Shown: piece by piece, positions 16,447 through 26,408 of the stretch
How the letters are laid out: each line of letters opens with the position of its first letter
Position numbering within the stretch: position 1 is the first letter of the stretch
Source of the DNA: an uncultured Alphaproteobacteria bacterium
Lineage (GTDB): Bacteria; Pseudomonadota; Alphaproteobacteria; Methylaequorales; Methylaequoraceae
DNA length: 45,449 nucleotides
Assembly (NCBI GenBank): GCA_902530985.1
Contig: CACACI010000009.1
Coordinates: 1-45,449, forward strand
Direction: 5' to 3'
Made by a program: the position numbers and the translations under genes
Notes under the pieces: model-generated
Told to the model about the DNA's origin: nothing
The model's database searches: none
What the model saw: the letters and a program-made list of their open reading frames with translations, nothing else

Positions 16447-17208
16447 TTATGTTTTTATTCTATAACCAGTTTTAAATATAAAAGCGATTAAGAAAATGCA
16501 AAATCCTAAAAATAATAATGTCGCAAAAATTGAAATGAAGATACTTACATCAGAATTTCCGTAAAAACTCCATCTAAACGCACTAACAAGATACACAATT
16601 GGATTAAAGTAGGAAACTTTCTGCCAAAATTCTGGTAACATATTTATGGAGTAGAAACTTCCACCAAGAAAAGTTAAAGGGGTGATAATGAATGAGGGAA
16701 TTAGTTGAATTCTTTGAAAATCATCTGCCCAAATACCAATTATAAAACCAAATAAGCTAAATGTTACACTTATTAATATCAACAAAAATAACATCCATAA
16801 GGGATGTAGAATATTAATTTCCACAAAAAAAGATGATGTTATTAAAATTATTAGCCCAACTATTATTGACTTACTAGCAGCTGCAAAGACATATCCACAT
16901 GTAATTTCAAAGGGTGAAATCGGAGCTGATAAAATTTCATAAATTGTCCCACTAAATTTTGGAAAATAGATTCCAAAAGAGGAATTAGAAACACTTTGGT
17001 TTAAAATCGTTAACATAACTAAGCCAGGTACTAAAAAAGACGAGTAATTTACTCCATCGATATCATTAATTCTTGAGCCAATAGCTGATCCAAATACAAT
17101 AAAATACAGGATTGTTGATAATACTGGTGATGCAATGCTTTGAGCAATTGTCCTAAATGCTCTTGACATTTCGAATATATATATGGCCTGAATACCTCTA
17201 ATGTTCAT
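16447..17208 (-). CDS. ABC-2 type transporter permease
   Basis: A 253-residue permease with six predicted helices and the ABC-2 signature region [17 protein letters not shown] near residue 205. It starts inside the last four bases of the ATPase gene, forming a two-gene exporter of the DrrA/DrrB or NodI/NodJ type. Such pairs export drugs, lipids or polysaccharides; the substrate is unknown. The first soluble residues contain [19 protein letters not shown], the amphipathic coupling region usual for these permeases. Confidence 0.85.
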   Translation of the reverse strand: MNIRGIQAIYIFEMSRAFRTIAQSIASPVLSTILYFIVFGSAIGSRINDIDGVNYSSFLVPGLVMLTILNQSVSNSSFGIYFPKFSGTIYEILSAPISPFEITCGYVFAAASKSIIVGLIILITSSFFVEINILHPLWMLFLLILISVTFSLFGFIIGIWADDFQRIQLIPSFIITPLTFLGGSFYSINMLPEFWQKVSYFNPIVYLVSAFRWSFYGNSDVSIFISIFATLLFLGFCIFLIAFIFKTGYRIKT

Positions 17209-18113
17209 TTATCTAATAATTTTAAAAAAATTTCTTCTAAATTACTCTTTTCAATTTCAATATCTTCAAATTTAATAGAATTATTAGATAATTCAGATAA
17301 TAAATTTGATACATCATCATTTTGTTTTTTATAATCGTATGTAAAAATAATCTTTTTACCTATCTTTTTAAGGTCGTATTTTTTTTGAATTTTTGAAAGA
17401 TTTACCATTTTATTAAATTTAATTATTAACTTTTTTGTTCCTAGTTTTTCTAGAATATCTGTTTTTTTGGCAACAATAATTATTTTACCTTTATTAATAA
17501 TACCAATTCTATCTGCTAAATTCTCAGCCTCTTCAATATAATGAGTCGTAAGAAAAATCGTGACACCAGTTTGTTTTAACTTGTTTAAATACCTCCAGAG
17601 AGTTTTTCTTAAACTGACATCTACCCCAGCTGTTGGTTCATCTAAGAAAAGAATCTTGGGCTCATGAGATAATGCTTTGGCTATCATTACTCTTCTTTTC
17701 ATTCCTCCTGAAAGTGTTCGTATTTGACTGTTTTTTTTTGTATATAAATCTAAACTTTTTAAAACAAAATCTAGATAGTCTTGTGAAGGTTTTTTATTAA
17801 ATAAACCTCTGGAAAATTTTAGGGTATTTATTACTTTTTCAAAAGAATCTGTGGCAATTTCTTGAGGAACTAAACCTATTAATGACCTTGTCAATTTGTA
17901 TTGTAATATATTGTCATATTTAAAAATTTTTACTTCTCCATTACTTTTTTTTGTGATTCCACATATTATATTTATAAGTGTTGATTTTCCAGCTCCATTA
18001 GGCCCTAGCAGGGCAAATATTTCTCCTTTTTTAACAGTGAGATTTATATTCTTTAAAGCTTTAAAACCATTATCATATGATTTGTTTAGATTTTTTATGT
18101 CAATTGCATTCAT
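17205..18113 (-). CDS. ABC-2 type transporter ATP-binding protein
   Basis: A 302-residue ATPase with Walker A GPNGAGKS (37-44), the signature [15 protein letters not shown], Walker [13 protein letters not shown], and an H-loop [18 protein letters not shown]-terminal extension of about 80 residues is typical of drug and antibiotic ABC-2 ATPases (DrrA-like). It is translationally coupled to the permease that follows. The upstream gap of 100 bases is very A/T-rich and should contain the promoter. Confidence 0.9.
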   Translation of the reverse strand: MNAIDIKNLNKSYDNGFKALKNINLTVKKGEIFALLGPNGAGKSTLINIICGITKKSNGEVKIFKYDNILQYKLTRSLIGLVPQEIATDSFEKVINTLKFSRGLFNKKPSQDYLDFVLKSLDLYTKKNSQIRTLSGGMKRRVMIAKALSHEPKILFLDEPTAGVDVSLRKTLWRYLNKLKQTGVTIFLTTHYIEEAENLADRIGIINKGKIIIVAKKTDILEKLGTKKLIIKFNKMVNLSKIQKKYDLKKIGKKIIFTYDYKKQNDDVSNLLSELSNNSIKFEDIEIEKSNLEEIFLKLLDK

Positions 18114-18213
18114 AATTTAAAATAACTAATTTAAAAATTAATATTAACTTATTACTTTTTTTGAAATAGCTAGGCCAAATATTCTTTATTATTTAGTTAT
18201 TAAAAATAATAGT

Positions 18214-18492
18214 TTAAGAATTTTCGACTATAAATGATCGATCACCCTCAAAAATCTCTACTTTTATATTAGGATTTGATTTCATTTTGTTAATATATAT
18301 CTCTTTAGACTTTTCAGCTGAATCTTTACAATCAAACTTATTGATTACAATACTGTGAAGGTCATTTATCCTTACGACTTCAATTGACAATATACCTGGT
18401 AAATTATTTATCATTTCATGTTTTGCAAGAGCATTCATTGCATCAGCTTCAATTTTTGAAGAGAATTTTATATTTACAACTCTAACGAACAT
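18214..18492 (-). CDS. Small dimeric alpha/beta barrel (ABM-like) protein
   Basis: A 92-residue protein without signal peptide. The pattern of strand, helix, strand with MFVRVVNIKF, an Ala-rich helix containing ADAMNALAKHE, then GILSIEVVRI and a C-terminal IKVEIFEGDRSFIV resembles antibiotic-biosynthesis-monooxygenase-like dimeric barrels, a fold used for small oxygenases and sensors. The similarity is by fold pattern only, and no active site is evident. AAGGAG about eight bases before the ATG supports the start. It lies downstream of the lactate permease on the same strand, 86 bases away. Confidence 0.55.
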   Translation of the reverse strand: MFVRVVNIKFSSKIEADAMNALAKHEMINNLPGILSIEVVRINDLHSIVINKFDCKDSAEKSKEIYINKMKSNPNIKVEIFEGDRSFIVENS

Positions 18493-18578
18493 TTAAAAAC
18501 TCCTTAATTAATATCACCTTAGTATTATTATTTTTATATATAAACAAGCGGGTTGATTAAATATTTTCAACTATTCCT

Positions 18579-20276
18579 TTAATGTATATTTATTAATGGA
18601 TCTGTAATACTAAAAACATGAAAAAGAATCATGACAATTACGCCTGACAAAAAAAGGTAATATAACGTAGGAATTATAGTAATCCGTAATGTTATACCCT
18701 CTTTGCCGAGCAAACCAACAGTAGCAGAAGCAGCAACAACATTGTGAATTGCTACCATATTTCCAGCTGCGGCTCCAATACTTTGCGCAGCCACCATTAA
18801 AGCGCCAGATAAACCTAACAAATTTGCAGTTTCAAATTGAAATTGACTTAACATTAAATTGCTCACTGTATTAGATCCTGCTAGAAATGCCCCTAATGCA
18901 CCTATTAGTGGAGAAAACATGGGATATATTTGCCCCATTAAATCTGACATTCCTTTTGCCATTGCAATTGGCATACTGACAATATCATTTCCATTGATTC
19001 CAGAATTAATCATAATTCTTACCAGTGGGACGGTAAATAATAATACAAATCCAGCACCTAAAATAGTTTTTGTCGAATCTTTAAATGCTTTCATAATTTC
19101 TGAAAAACTCATCCGATGTATAAGAAATGTTAATAGGCTAACAATTAATAGGATGCCACCAGGTAAATATAAAATTTGGAAACCTGCACTTATCTTCTCT
19201 TCATTAAGAATATTAGGGAAATTAATATTAATTGATTTTAATAAATTTGTTAAAGGCTCAAAGGTTCTTGATACAATTAATAAAATAGCAAGAAGAATAT
19301 ATGGAGACCATGCCATTACATTGTTTATACTTTTGCCTTTAATGCTATCTAATGATATCTGAATATTTCCAATCCAAGATGATGGCCACTCCCTAGGGGG
19401 AGCAAAATCCCAAGTATCTTTAGGGACTAAGAAGCCATATTTTATTGCTAGTGTTACAATTGTTAAACCAACCAAACCTCCAATTATTGAAGGAAACTCT
19501 GGTCCTAAAAAAATTCCAGCAGCAGCATATGGAATTGTGAAACTTAAAGAAGCAAAAATTGCAAAAGGAAAACAAGTATAACCTTCAACCCAAGACTTAT
19601 TCTTTCCAAAAAACCTGGTCATTATCATTATTAATAAAATTGGCATAAAAGTTCCGCAAATAGCATGAATAAGAGCAACTTCAGATACAATTAGTTTAAA
19701 AAATGAATGCCATTCAAATCCTTTTTGTAAGAGTTGATCTGATAACAAAGCTTTGTTTAGACCACCTTGAACCCCAACAATCATTGGAGTACCTACAGCT
19801 CCGAATGACACTGGAGTGGATTGAATCATCATACCAAATACAACTGCACTTAATGCAGGAAATCCAACAGCAACCATCAGAGGAGCAGCGACTGCAGCAG
19901 GAGTTCCAAATCCTGAAACTCCTTCGATAAAAGATCCAAATAGCCATGCGATCAATATAACCTGAATGCGTCGATCAGGGCTTATATTTGAAAAACCTTT
20001 TCTTATCGTCATTATTGCTCCAGAATATCTAAGGGTATTAAGAAGCATGATAGCCCCAAAAATAATCCATAAAATACTGGCAGTTATTATCAATCCTTGA
20101 AATGTTGAAGCAAGGATCCTATAACTACTTACTCCCCAAAAAAAATAAGCTATAAAACAAGTTAGTAAAAAAACTTGAGGCATTGCATGTTTAGCTGCTA
20201 CTCTGAAACCAATTAATAGAATGCCAGCAAACAAAATTGGTGAAAAACCTAATAATGCTAAATTTCCATCTTGCAA
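18579..20276 (-). CDS. L-lactate/glycolate permease (LctP family)
   Basis: A 565-residue transporter with many membrane helices, of normal length for the lactate permease family. Family blocks include [27 protein letters not shown], here in residues about 110-140, followed by [13 protein letters not shown], and a C-terminal [20 protein letters not shown] with [21 protein letters not shown]. It would bring in L-lactate or glycolate with protons. No lactate dehydrogenase is adjacent. The start is a TTG at 20276, six bases after AAGGAG; no ATG lies earlier in frame. Confidence 0.9.
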   Translation of the reverse strand: MQDGNLALLGFSPILFAGILLIGFRVAAKHAMPQVFLLTCFIAYFFWGVSSYRILASTFQGLIITASILWIIFGAIMLLNTLRYSGAIMTIRKGFSNISPDRRIQVILIAWLFGSFIEGVSGFGTPAAVAAPLMVAVGFPALSAVVFGMMIQSTPVSFGAVGTPMIVGVQGGLNKALLSDQLLQKGFEWHSFFKLIVSEVALIHAICGTFMPILLIMIMTRFFGKNKSWVEGYTCFPFAIFASLSFTIPYAAAGIFLGPEFPSIIGGLVGLTIVTLAIKYGFLVPKDTWDFAPPREWPSSWIGNIQISLDSIKGKSINNVMAWSPYILLAILLIVSRTFEPLTNLLKSININFPNILNEEKISAGFQILYLPGGILLIVSLLTFLIHRMSFSEIMKAFKDSTKTILGAGFVLLFTVPLVRIMINSGINGNDIVSMPIAMAKGMSDLMGQIYPMFSPLIGALGAFLAGSNTVSNLMLSQFQFETANLLGLSGALMVAAQSIGAAAGNMVAIHNVVAASATVGLLGKEGITLRITIIPTLYYLFLSGVIVMILFHVFSITDPLINIH

Positions 20277-20343
20277 ATAAATCTCCTTGTTTTTATTTTT
20301 TAATTATTAGTATAGTAAGTTAGATGAAATAATAAAAATAAAA

Positions 20344-20994
20344 CTATTTTTTGGTTTTAATTGGTTTTTTTCGAAGTGGAAAACAATTCTTACAAATTTT
20401 ACAAATAATTCCGTAACAACTTCGAGCAGTACAAAATTCCCTACCATAATATATGATCTGAAGATGAAGCTTATTCCATGATTTCTCTGGAAATAATCTT
20501 TTCATATCTTTTTCTGTTTGCTTAACATTTTTACCATTAGTTAATCCCCACCTTTGAGCTAATCTATGAATATGAGTATCAATAGGAAAGGCAGAATGAC
20601 CAAAACCTTGAGACATTACTACACTTGCAGTTTTATGACCTACTCCAGGTAGTTTTTCTAATTCAGTATAATTGTTTGGGACGGAACCATTAAATTTTTT
20701 TATTAAAATTTTTGACAAATCTAAAATTGCTTTTGATTTTTTTGGAGCCAGTCCACAAGGTCTTATTATATTATAAATATCTTCAAGAGGGAGTTTAGCT
20801 ATTTCAAAAACATTTTTACCTTTGCTAAATAATTTTGGTGTTACTTTGTTTACTCGTTCATCGGTACATTGAGCACTAAGTAATACAGCTATAAGTAATT
20901 CAAAAATATTTTTATGATTCAATGGAATAGTTGTGATAGGATATATTTCATTTAAAGTTTGAGAAATAAAATCTATTCGTTCTTGTTTTTTCAT
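20344..20994 (-). CDS. nth: Endonuclease III
   Basis: A base-excision-repair glycosylase/AP lyase of 216 residues that removes oxidised pyrimidines. The helix-hairpin-helix LPGVGHKTASVV carries the catalytic Lys, and FPIDTHIHRLAQRWGL carries the catalytic Asp. The C-terminal iron-sulfur loop is unusual: FCTARSCYGIICKICKNCF has five cysteines, and when aligned on the standard C-x6-C-x2-C-x5-C only the first, third and fourth positions coincide. It begins two bases after the stop of the glutamine amidotransferase gene, so they are co-transcribed. Confidence 0.9.
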   Translation of the reverse strand: MKKQERIDFISQTLNEIYPITTIPLNHKNIFELLIAVLLSAQCTDERVNKVTPKLFSKGKNVFEIAKLPLEDIYNIIRPCGLAPKKSKAILDLSKILIKKFNGSVPNNYTELEKLPGVGHKTASVVMSQGFGHSAFPIDTHIHRLAQRWGLTNGKNVKQTEKDMKRLFPEKSWNKLHLQIIYYGREFCTARSCYGIICKICKNCFPLRKKPIKTKK

Positions 20995-20996
20995 TT

Positions 20997-21752
20997 TTAA
21001 TTCTTTTTTAATATTTTTAAATTGTCTAAATAATTAAAGATAAATTTTTTACAGATCAAATTCATTGTATTTAATTGTTTTTTATATTCTTTTTTTATTT
21101 TTTTATTAGGGTCTTTGCCATATATTTTTTTAAGAGTTTTCATAAATGATTTATCACTAGACCATTTGTTAATTGTGTTTTCTTTTAATTCAATATGGAA
21201 CTGTATTCCGTATGCATTTGTTTTATAACGGAAAATTTGATTGATAGTACTTTTTGAATATGCAAGAACTTTTATATCTGAACTATTAATTTGTTTAACT
21301 TCGTAACTATGCCATTGAAAGACAGTAAACTTTTTAGGAAAAAAAAATAAATTTTTATCTTTATAAATATTTTTATTAGTATAAATGTCATAAAAACCAA
21401 TTTCAGGTTTTTTTGATTTTATAATTTTTCCTCCAATTATCTCCCCTAACAGCTGACACCCTAGACAAATTCCAATAAATGGTTTATTTAAGTCAATAAC
21501 AAACTTTTTAATTGCTATTTTCTCTTTTTTTAACCAAGGATATTCCTCCTCCATCCATGTATCCATTGGACCTCCGAGAACAATCATGAGAAAAAAATCT
21601 TCTAAATTATTTGGAATACTTTCATTTAAATAAAGTTTTATTATTTTTATTGTTAAATTATAAGTTAATAGATATTCTTCGATTCTTTCTAAATTTTCTG
21701 TCTCCACATGCTGAAAAACTATTACTTTTTTATTAGAAATATTTTTCTTCAT
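20997..21752 (-). CDS. Class I glutamine amidotransferase (GMP-synthase-like)
   Basis: A free-standing 251-residue glutaminase-type domain. The nucleophile is Cys96 in PFIGICLGCQLLGE, and the His-x-Glu pair is in YGIQFHIEL; VLGGPMDTW forms the oxyanion-side loop. Such single-domain proteins are usually annotated as GMP synthase-like; some act on gamma-glutamyl compounds, and the substrate here is unknown. AAAGG about eight bases before the ATG supports the start. It shares an operon with nth, a pairing without obvious functional logic. Confidence 0.82.
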   Translation of the reverse strand: MKKNISNKKVIVFQHVETENLERIEEYLLTYNLTIKIIKLYLNESIPNNLEDFFLMIVLGGPMDTWMEEEYPWLKKEKIAIKKFVIDLNKPFIGICLGCQLLGEIIGGKIIKSKKPEIGFYDIYTNKNIYKDKNLFFFPKKFTVFQWHSYEVKQINSSDIKVLAYSKSTINQIFRYKTNAYGIQFHIELKENTINKWSSDKSFMKTLKKIYGKDPNKKIKKEYKKQLNTMNLICKKFIFNYLDNLKILKKN

Positions 21753-21820
21753 TTTAAAATACCTTTATTCCTTAATTGGAAAATAATTGAATATTATTAG
21801 TTTTTTAATATTATTAAAAT

Positions 21821-22288
21821 ATGAATTCTTTTTTAAAGTATTTTATTTTTTCATTTTTTTTAACTTTTGGAGATGTCTATTCTACTTCCACAACATTTGA
21901 TCAAAAAATGATTTTTAATAATTTTGGAAATGATTTGCAGACTAATACTAGATCATCAATCCAAAACATACAATCTTTAGCTATTGGAAGTTCTATAGGT
22001 ATTTTAAGTAATAAATTATATGAATCAGGATTTTTCTCTCCTTTGGGCCTCATACCAGAGAAAATATCAAATCTAGCACCCTTAGCATATAATAAAAATA
22101 TAAGAATTTTTAATGAAATTAGATTAGCTAATTATTGCAAAATAAAAGAAATAAAATCTCAGGATTTAAATGATTTTAGATATGAAAATCAAATGTTTGT
22201 TCTAAATACCGCAGAAAACTGCTATTCAAAAAAAAAATCTAATAGATTTCTTATCAAAGAATTAGTAAACAGATATACAGAATATTAG
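21821..22288 (+). CDS. Hypothetical secreted protein, 155 aa
   Basis: I do not recognise it. A short hydrophobic N terminus (YFIFSFFLTFGDVYS) looks like a Sec signal peptide. The mature part contains SLAIGSSIGILSNKLYESGF, a glycine-rich segment that could be membrane-active, and two or three cysteines. It is divergent from the glutamine amidotransferase gene with 68 bases between them, and precedes the PEPCK-like gene by about 120 bases. No ribosome binding site is visible. Confidence 0.5.
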   Translation: MNSFLKYFIFSFFLTFGDVYSTSTTFDQKMIFNNFGNDLQTNTRSSIQNIQSLAIGSSIGILSNKLYESGFFSPLGLIPEKISNLAPLAYNKNIRIFNEIRLANYCKIKEIKSQDLNDFRYENQMFVLNTAENCYSKKKSNRFLIKELVNRYTEY

Positions 22289-22409
22289 AAAAAAAAATCT
22301 TAAAGTATTAATTATAACGTCTTTTGTAACTCTTTTCAAAGAAATTGAAATAATTATTCCTTGAGTTTTTTTTTATAATTTTTTATAAAATACATGAAAT
22401 TAATAGACT

Positions 22410-24350
22410 ATGAGTGAAATCCTTGAAATTAGAGATGGTTGTAAAACTCCATTAGATTTACTAAAAAGTAATGCTTTTGAACAGTATCTGAATATATACA
22501 AAAAACAGTTTGTTAAAGAACTTAAATCTCGTGAACAAAGTGATCAAAAGGAAGAGGTGTTGCATAAAAAAGAATTTGTGGAAGAGGTTTCACCAAAGAC
22601 TTTTATTAAAATACTTGAAAGTAAAGAGTCAACATCTAGTTTTAATATATCTAAAAATAAAGAATACATAAGATTTGCTGAAGGTTTATTTCATCACTAT
22701 AGAAAAAAATCTTATACAAGGTTAATCAAGCTACATGATGAAATACTCTCTTCTAAAGAAAGTGCTGAATCAATTAAAGATAGGATAAGTAAACGAGCTC
22801 ATAATCTCAATGATTTAATTTTAGAGACGAGACGCATTCTTTTATCTAAAGTTGATTTTAGTATTGGAGTTAGAAGGAGCCAAGGTCTTGAATGCCAACC
22901 TAATGTTACTTGTGGAGAGATCTCAGGGTCTAATATTGACCTGCCAAGAACTTATTCAAAATTAAATCAGGTTTCGCTAACAACTCATGCTGATATGAGA
23001 ACTGGCATTCATTATACAACTCATGCTAATAAGAGAGCTTTCCCTTTTTTTGCTTTAAAACAAAATCCTTTTAAAAATGAAAAATTTAATCCTAGCGACT
23101 ATGTTGCAATTCCATTTGAAGTAGGGCAGTGGAACATAATTGCATATATTCATAAATCACGTGGATGTATAGAATTGGAGCCAGGGCTTTTGAACCTATT
23201 TCCTTTTTCTAAGGTTAGAAAGTTATCAGGAAAAAGACCTGATGGAGTATTTATATTTGGTTGTCCTCACTCTTCAATGGACGATTTAGGTTATTATTAT
23301 GATGAAACTGAAAATCTATTAGTTGGTTTAATACCAAATATTGATGACTGTAAGTATTTTGGATACGGTAAAAAGCCTATATTAACTTTGCATAATGTAC
23401 TTTGTATTTTAAATAATCATCTACCTCTTCATTGTGGTTGTACAAGATACGTCGTTAAATTTGATTCAAAAACTAACGAACCCTATATCTCTGATTCCTT
23501 TATAAAAGCTGATGATATGGGTAGAGCATCGCTTTTTAATGGTAACGTTGAAGACTTCAATGATTTTAAGGTTGATGTGCCATACTTTTTTGGAACAGAA
23601 ACGGGCGCTTTTGCATGCTTAGATGGTTTTAGTGAGCATACAAAAATGCAAATGGAAGGCAGAGAAATAGGGTATAACAAACATGCTGGAACAAATGCTC
23701 GTCAAATTGTTCCTGTTACAGACTATACCGAAGTTTCAACAGGGTCAGAGTTGGATATTCTATTGTATTTAAATAATTATGATTTAATTGAACCTGGAAA
23801 ATCTTGTATGAATGTAAACATGGATGTTGATGAAGCCTTAGAACATTTTCGAAAAGGTGCAAGAGTAGCTGCAGGAAGCACACAAACTCATAGAGGGAAA
23901 GTCGAGATTAGTTATTGGGCTAATCCATTTCCATTACTTAAAGACGAAAATTGGAAAGACTTACCAGAACATGAAGACTTATCAAAAAAATTTATGGTTA
24001 TAGAAAAGAAATTTTTTAATATTATTAAAAAAAGAGTTGAATCTGGTAAAATGAAAATAGGCGTTGCGCATAGTATGTTAATGGCAGGTGTATATGCTGA
24101 AAATACAGATGATAAGTTAAAAAAGTGTGGTTTTAAGAATCGTGATTTAGTTGAGCATGAGGGTCCTGAAAGAGCAGCTAGAGATATGATAAATTTAATC
24201 AAACAAGCTGCCTTAGAAAAAAAAAAAGATTTACCAGAAGGAATTAGAGAAATCAATATCACTGTTGCAACAGTGGGAGACAGTAGAACAGGTAAATCTG
24301 AAATGTCTGAAAAAATGGAGGAAGTACTCAGTATGAAGGGTATATACTAA
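22410..24350 (+). CDS. Large unknown protein with PEPCK-like signatures
   Basis: No family was recognised for this 646-residue cytoplasmic protein. Residues 1-130 are charged and helical. From about 390 on, short matches follow the order of ATP-type PEP carboxykinase: FFGTETGAFACL (393-404) where PEPCK has FFGLSGTGKTTL; GTNARQIVP (427-435) for ENTRxxYP; a strand DILLYLNNYD; EHFRKGARVAAGST (about 478-491) for YHFLSGYTAKVAGTE; YWANPF for CFGAPF; and VGDSRTGKSE (622-631) for the C-terminal glycine-rich motif. The kinase loop lacks its lysine. This is my alignment by eye and needs a profile search. It could be a catalytically altered PEPCK relative with a new role. Confidence 0.5.
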   Translation: MSEILEIRDGCKTPLDLLKSNAFEQYLNIYKKQFVKELKSREQSDQKEEVLHKKEFVEEVSPKTFIKILESKESTSSFNISKNKEYIRFAEGLFHHYRKKSYTRLIKLHDEILSSKESAESIKDRISKRAHNLNDLILETRRILLSKVDFSIGVRRSQGLECQPNVTCGEISGSNIDLPRTYSKLNQVSLTTHADMRTGIHYTTHANKRAFPFFALKQNPFKNEKFNPSDYVAIPFEVGQWNIIAYIHKSRGCIELEPGLLNLFPFSKVRKLSGKRPDGVFIFGCPHSSMDDLGYYYDETENLLVGLIPNIDDCKYFGYGKKPILTLHNVLCILNNHLPLHCGCTRYVVKFDSKTNEPYISDSFIKADDMGRASLFNGNVEDFNDFKVDVPYFFGTETGAFACLDGFSEHTKMQMEGREIGYNKHAGTNARQIVPVTDYTEVSTGSELDILLYLNNYDLIEPGKSCMNVNMDVDEALEHFRKGARVAAGSTQTHRGKVEISYWANPFPLLKDENWKDLPEHEDLSKKFMVIEKKFFNIIKKRVESGKMKIGVAHSMLMAGVYAENTDDKLKKCGFKNRDLVEHEGPERAARDMINLIKQAALEKKKDLPEGIREINITVATVGDSRTGKSEMSEKMEEVLSMKGIY

Positions 24351-24480
24351 ATATATTTTTGATTAAAATACTCCCAAAGTATTTAGATTTTATTTATTTT
24401 TCTTGAATAGAGTAATTAAATAATAAACAATGACTAAAAAATCATTTTTTCCGATATACATCAAATTTGATTGTTATTAA

Positions 24481-25524
24481 ATGGTAAAGAAAGTTAAAAT
24501 TCAGGCTATAATTGAAACAATTGATGACTCATTTATAGATGAATCAATGCTAAAAAGGACAATAAGTCCATTAGGAGAGGTCAAGTCTTGTAAGGTTGAC
24601 TACAATTTTGAAAATACTCCAACTAAATCAAATATTGTTGATGACAAGCAAGTAAATAATTCTGTTTCAGAAATTTCTCATTTAATTAATGATGCTAATA
24701 AAATATATTTTGGTACATTGAAAATTGAGGAGAGAAAGTTTGTGGCTGCTTCTATACTCCATGCTGCGAGTATAGATAAAATAAATAAAAACTCTAAATA
24801 TGCAGATAGTTTAACTAAAACATTTGCAAATAAATTCGAAATTGATCCAAGTTACTCTAAAGAACTTTTAGATCAGGCTAAAGATAACTCTTCTCTAGAC
24901 ACTCTTAAAGAAAAGTTTTTAGAGGGAGATTTAATTCAAATGTTTGCCTATATATGGGAAAAGGTTTTATCAAAAGGTGAAGAAGACGATTTTGAAATTG
25001 ATTTGATAGAAGATAGTGGTGAAAAATTTGGACTAGAAAAACCAGATATAAATGATACGAAAAAAACTGGCAATGAAAGAGCAAAAATAATTAAAGCTAT
25101 AGCCTCAATTGAATCTGGAAAGGTTGCATATAACAAATTAAAAGCATTTGAGAAAACTGTACTACTATGTTTGATGTTGACAGAATGCTCAACTATTGAT
25201 GGAAAAATTTCTCAGGAAGATCTAAAACTTTTAAAAAGTGTTTTTAGTGAACAATTCGGTATTTCCTCAAATGCTATCACTGTAGTTGTGGAAAAGAAAT
25301 TAGGTTATTCAATTACGAAAAAAGTTGAACAAGTTGAGGTTTATAGAGAGAAGTATGAATTAGTAGAGTTTTTATGGGAAAAAGTTCTATCTACTGAAAC
25401 AGAGGTGACTGATCCAGAAATGACATTAATTAGAAAGTGGGTTAGAAGATTAGATATATCTGATGTTGAGTCGGAAGGTGCAAGGAAAGAAGTGGAAGAA
25501 AACTTAGGTCCAAAAGAAGAATAG
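24481..25524 (+). CDS. Protein with tandem TerB-like helical domains
   Basis: A 347-residue acidic cytoplasmic protein. Its C-terminal domain (about 213-335) has LLCLMLTECSTIDGKISQEDLKLLKS, resembling the DGxxSxeE helix pair of TerB/DjlA-type domains, and then YELVEFLWEKVL. An earlier region (about 72-190) repeats the plan: FVAASILHAASIDKINKN and MFAYIWEKVL. The shared IWEKVLS/LWEKVLS ends indicate a duplication. TerB domains occur in tellurite-resistance and membrane-stress proteins and next to J domains in DjlA. The convergent neighbour is a membrane-anchored J-domain protein, so the two may work together. No ribosome binding site is visible before the ATG. Confidence 0.6.
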   Translation: MVKKVKIQAIIETIDDSFIDESMLKRTISPLGEVKSCKVDYNFENTPTKSNIVDDKQVNNSVSEISHLINDANKIYFGTLKIEERKFVAASILHAASIDKINKNSKYADSLTKTFANKFEIDPSYSKELLDQAKDNSSLDTLKEKFLEGDLIQMFAYIWEKVLSKGEEDDFEIDLIEDSGEKFGLEKPDINDTKKTGNERAKIIKAIASIESGKVAYNKLKAFEKTVLLCLMLTECSTIDGKISQEDLKLLKSVFSEQFGISSNAITVVVEKKLGYSITKKVEQVEVYREKYELVEFLWEKVLSTETEVTDPEMTLIRKWVRRLDISDVESEGARKEVEENLGPKEE

Positions 25525-25543
25525 TTAAATAAAATCAACTATT
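25520..25543. terminator. Bidirectional hairpin across two stop codons
   Basis: AATAGTT (25520-25526) and AACTATT (25537-25543) form a perfect seven-base inverted repeat with a ten-base loop. It covers the stop codons of the convergent TerB-like and J-domain genes. A short T-run follows on the plus strand. It is weak as an intrinsic terminator. Confidence 0.35.
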
Positions 25544-26305
25544 TATCATAATTACTAAAAAGATCATTAAAAGAAGTGACAAAAGAATAACTATAAGATT
25601 TTGGTGTTTTTCAGTTTGAATTTTAAGAATTCTTTCTGGTTTGTAAAACCTCATCTCTTCTAAAATTGAATCTTGCAAATCAGGGTATTGGTTAAAAAAT
25701 GTTTTAATAATTCTTTTTTCGCTTTTTGAACCAATGACCTTTATCAATTTATTTAAATAAATTGCATTTTTTCTGTAGTTACCTTCTATAAGAATTTTTG
25801 AAAGAGTTTTTATTTCATAAGATGTTCCAAATTTCCTTTCTAGGAAAGCATTAATAAATTGATTTGAAATATCATTAAGTTTAAAGAATTCCTTAGTTTC
25901 TAATAGGTAAAATTGAAATTGAAAACCTAGTTTTTGGCTATATTTTGAGAGAATCTCTTTTTTTGTTTCCAACTCTGGATAAACCAGTAAAGCAATTTCC
26001 CAATCTTCGTCAATATATTTATTATTGAAAAGGTCTTTATCTTCAAATTCTTCATCTGAATATTCAAAAGATTTTTCAATTTGAAATTTTCTTAATTTGT
26101 TGTCGTAATCTTCTTTTTTTTTAATATCACTAAGAGTCTGATATGCTTCGTTAATTTCAGTAATTTTTCTATTAAGAGATTTTTTATCACCTTTATATAC
26201 ATCAGGATGATACAACTTTACTAGAGCCTTGTAAGCCGCATCAATAAGTTGTTTTTCAGGAACAGATTCAAATGAGAGACCTAATATATGATAATAATTT
26301 TTCAT
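25535..26305 (-). CDS. Membrane-anchored J-domain protein
   Basis: A 256-residue co-chaperone. The N-terminal J domain (residues 2-70) has NYYHILGL, the HPD motif at 33-35 that stimulates DnaK, and INEAYQTLSDIKKKEDYD. There is no Gly/Phe region or zinc finger, so it is a class C J protein. The middle (90-220) is helical. The last ~20 residues form one transmembrane helix (LIVILLSLLLMIFLVIMI), a tail anchor that would place the J domain in the cytoplasm. Its position facing a TerB-like protein recalls DjlA, where a TerB-like domain and a J domain are fused. Confidence 0.82.
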   Translation of the reverse strand: MKNYYHILGLSFESVPEKQLIDAAYKALVKLYHPDVYKGDKKSLNRKITEINEAYQTLSDIKKKEDYDNKLRKFQIEKSFEYSDEEFEDKDLFNNKYIDEDWEIALLVYPELETKKEILSKYSQKLGFQFQFYLLETKEFFKLNDISNQFINAFLERKFGTSYEIKTLSKILIEGNYRKNAIYLNKLIKVIGSKSEKRIIKTFFNQYPDLQDSILEEMRFYKPERILKIQTEKHQNLIVILLSLLLMIFLVIMINS

Positions 26306-26408
26306 ATTAATTAATACATAATATTAATAAGAGATGAATATTTCAATCAGTATAAATTAAGTAACTATATAGTATTCATATTATTTAACATATAAAAAGG
26401 ATTAGAAC

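Noticed and set aside
19703-19947. Open frames on both strands within the lactate permease gene.
   Set aside because: They overlap a well-supported gene, have no ribosome binding site and show unnatural composition (Ser/Cys/Arg or Gln/Leu rich).
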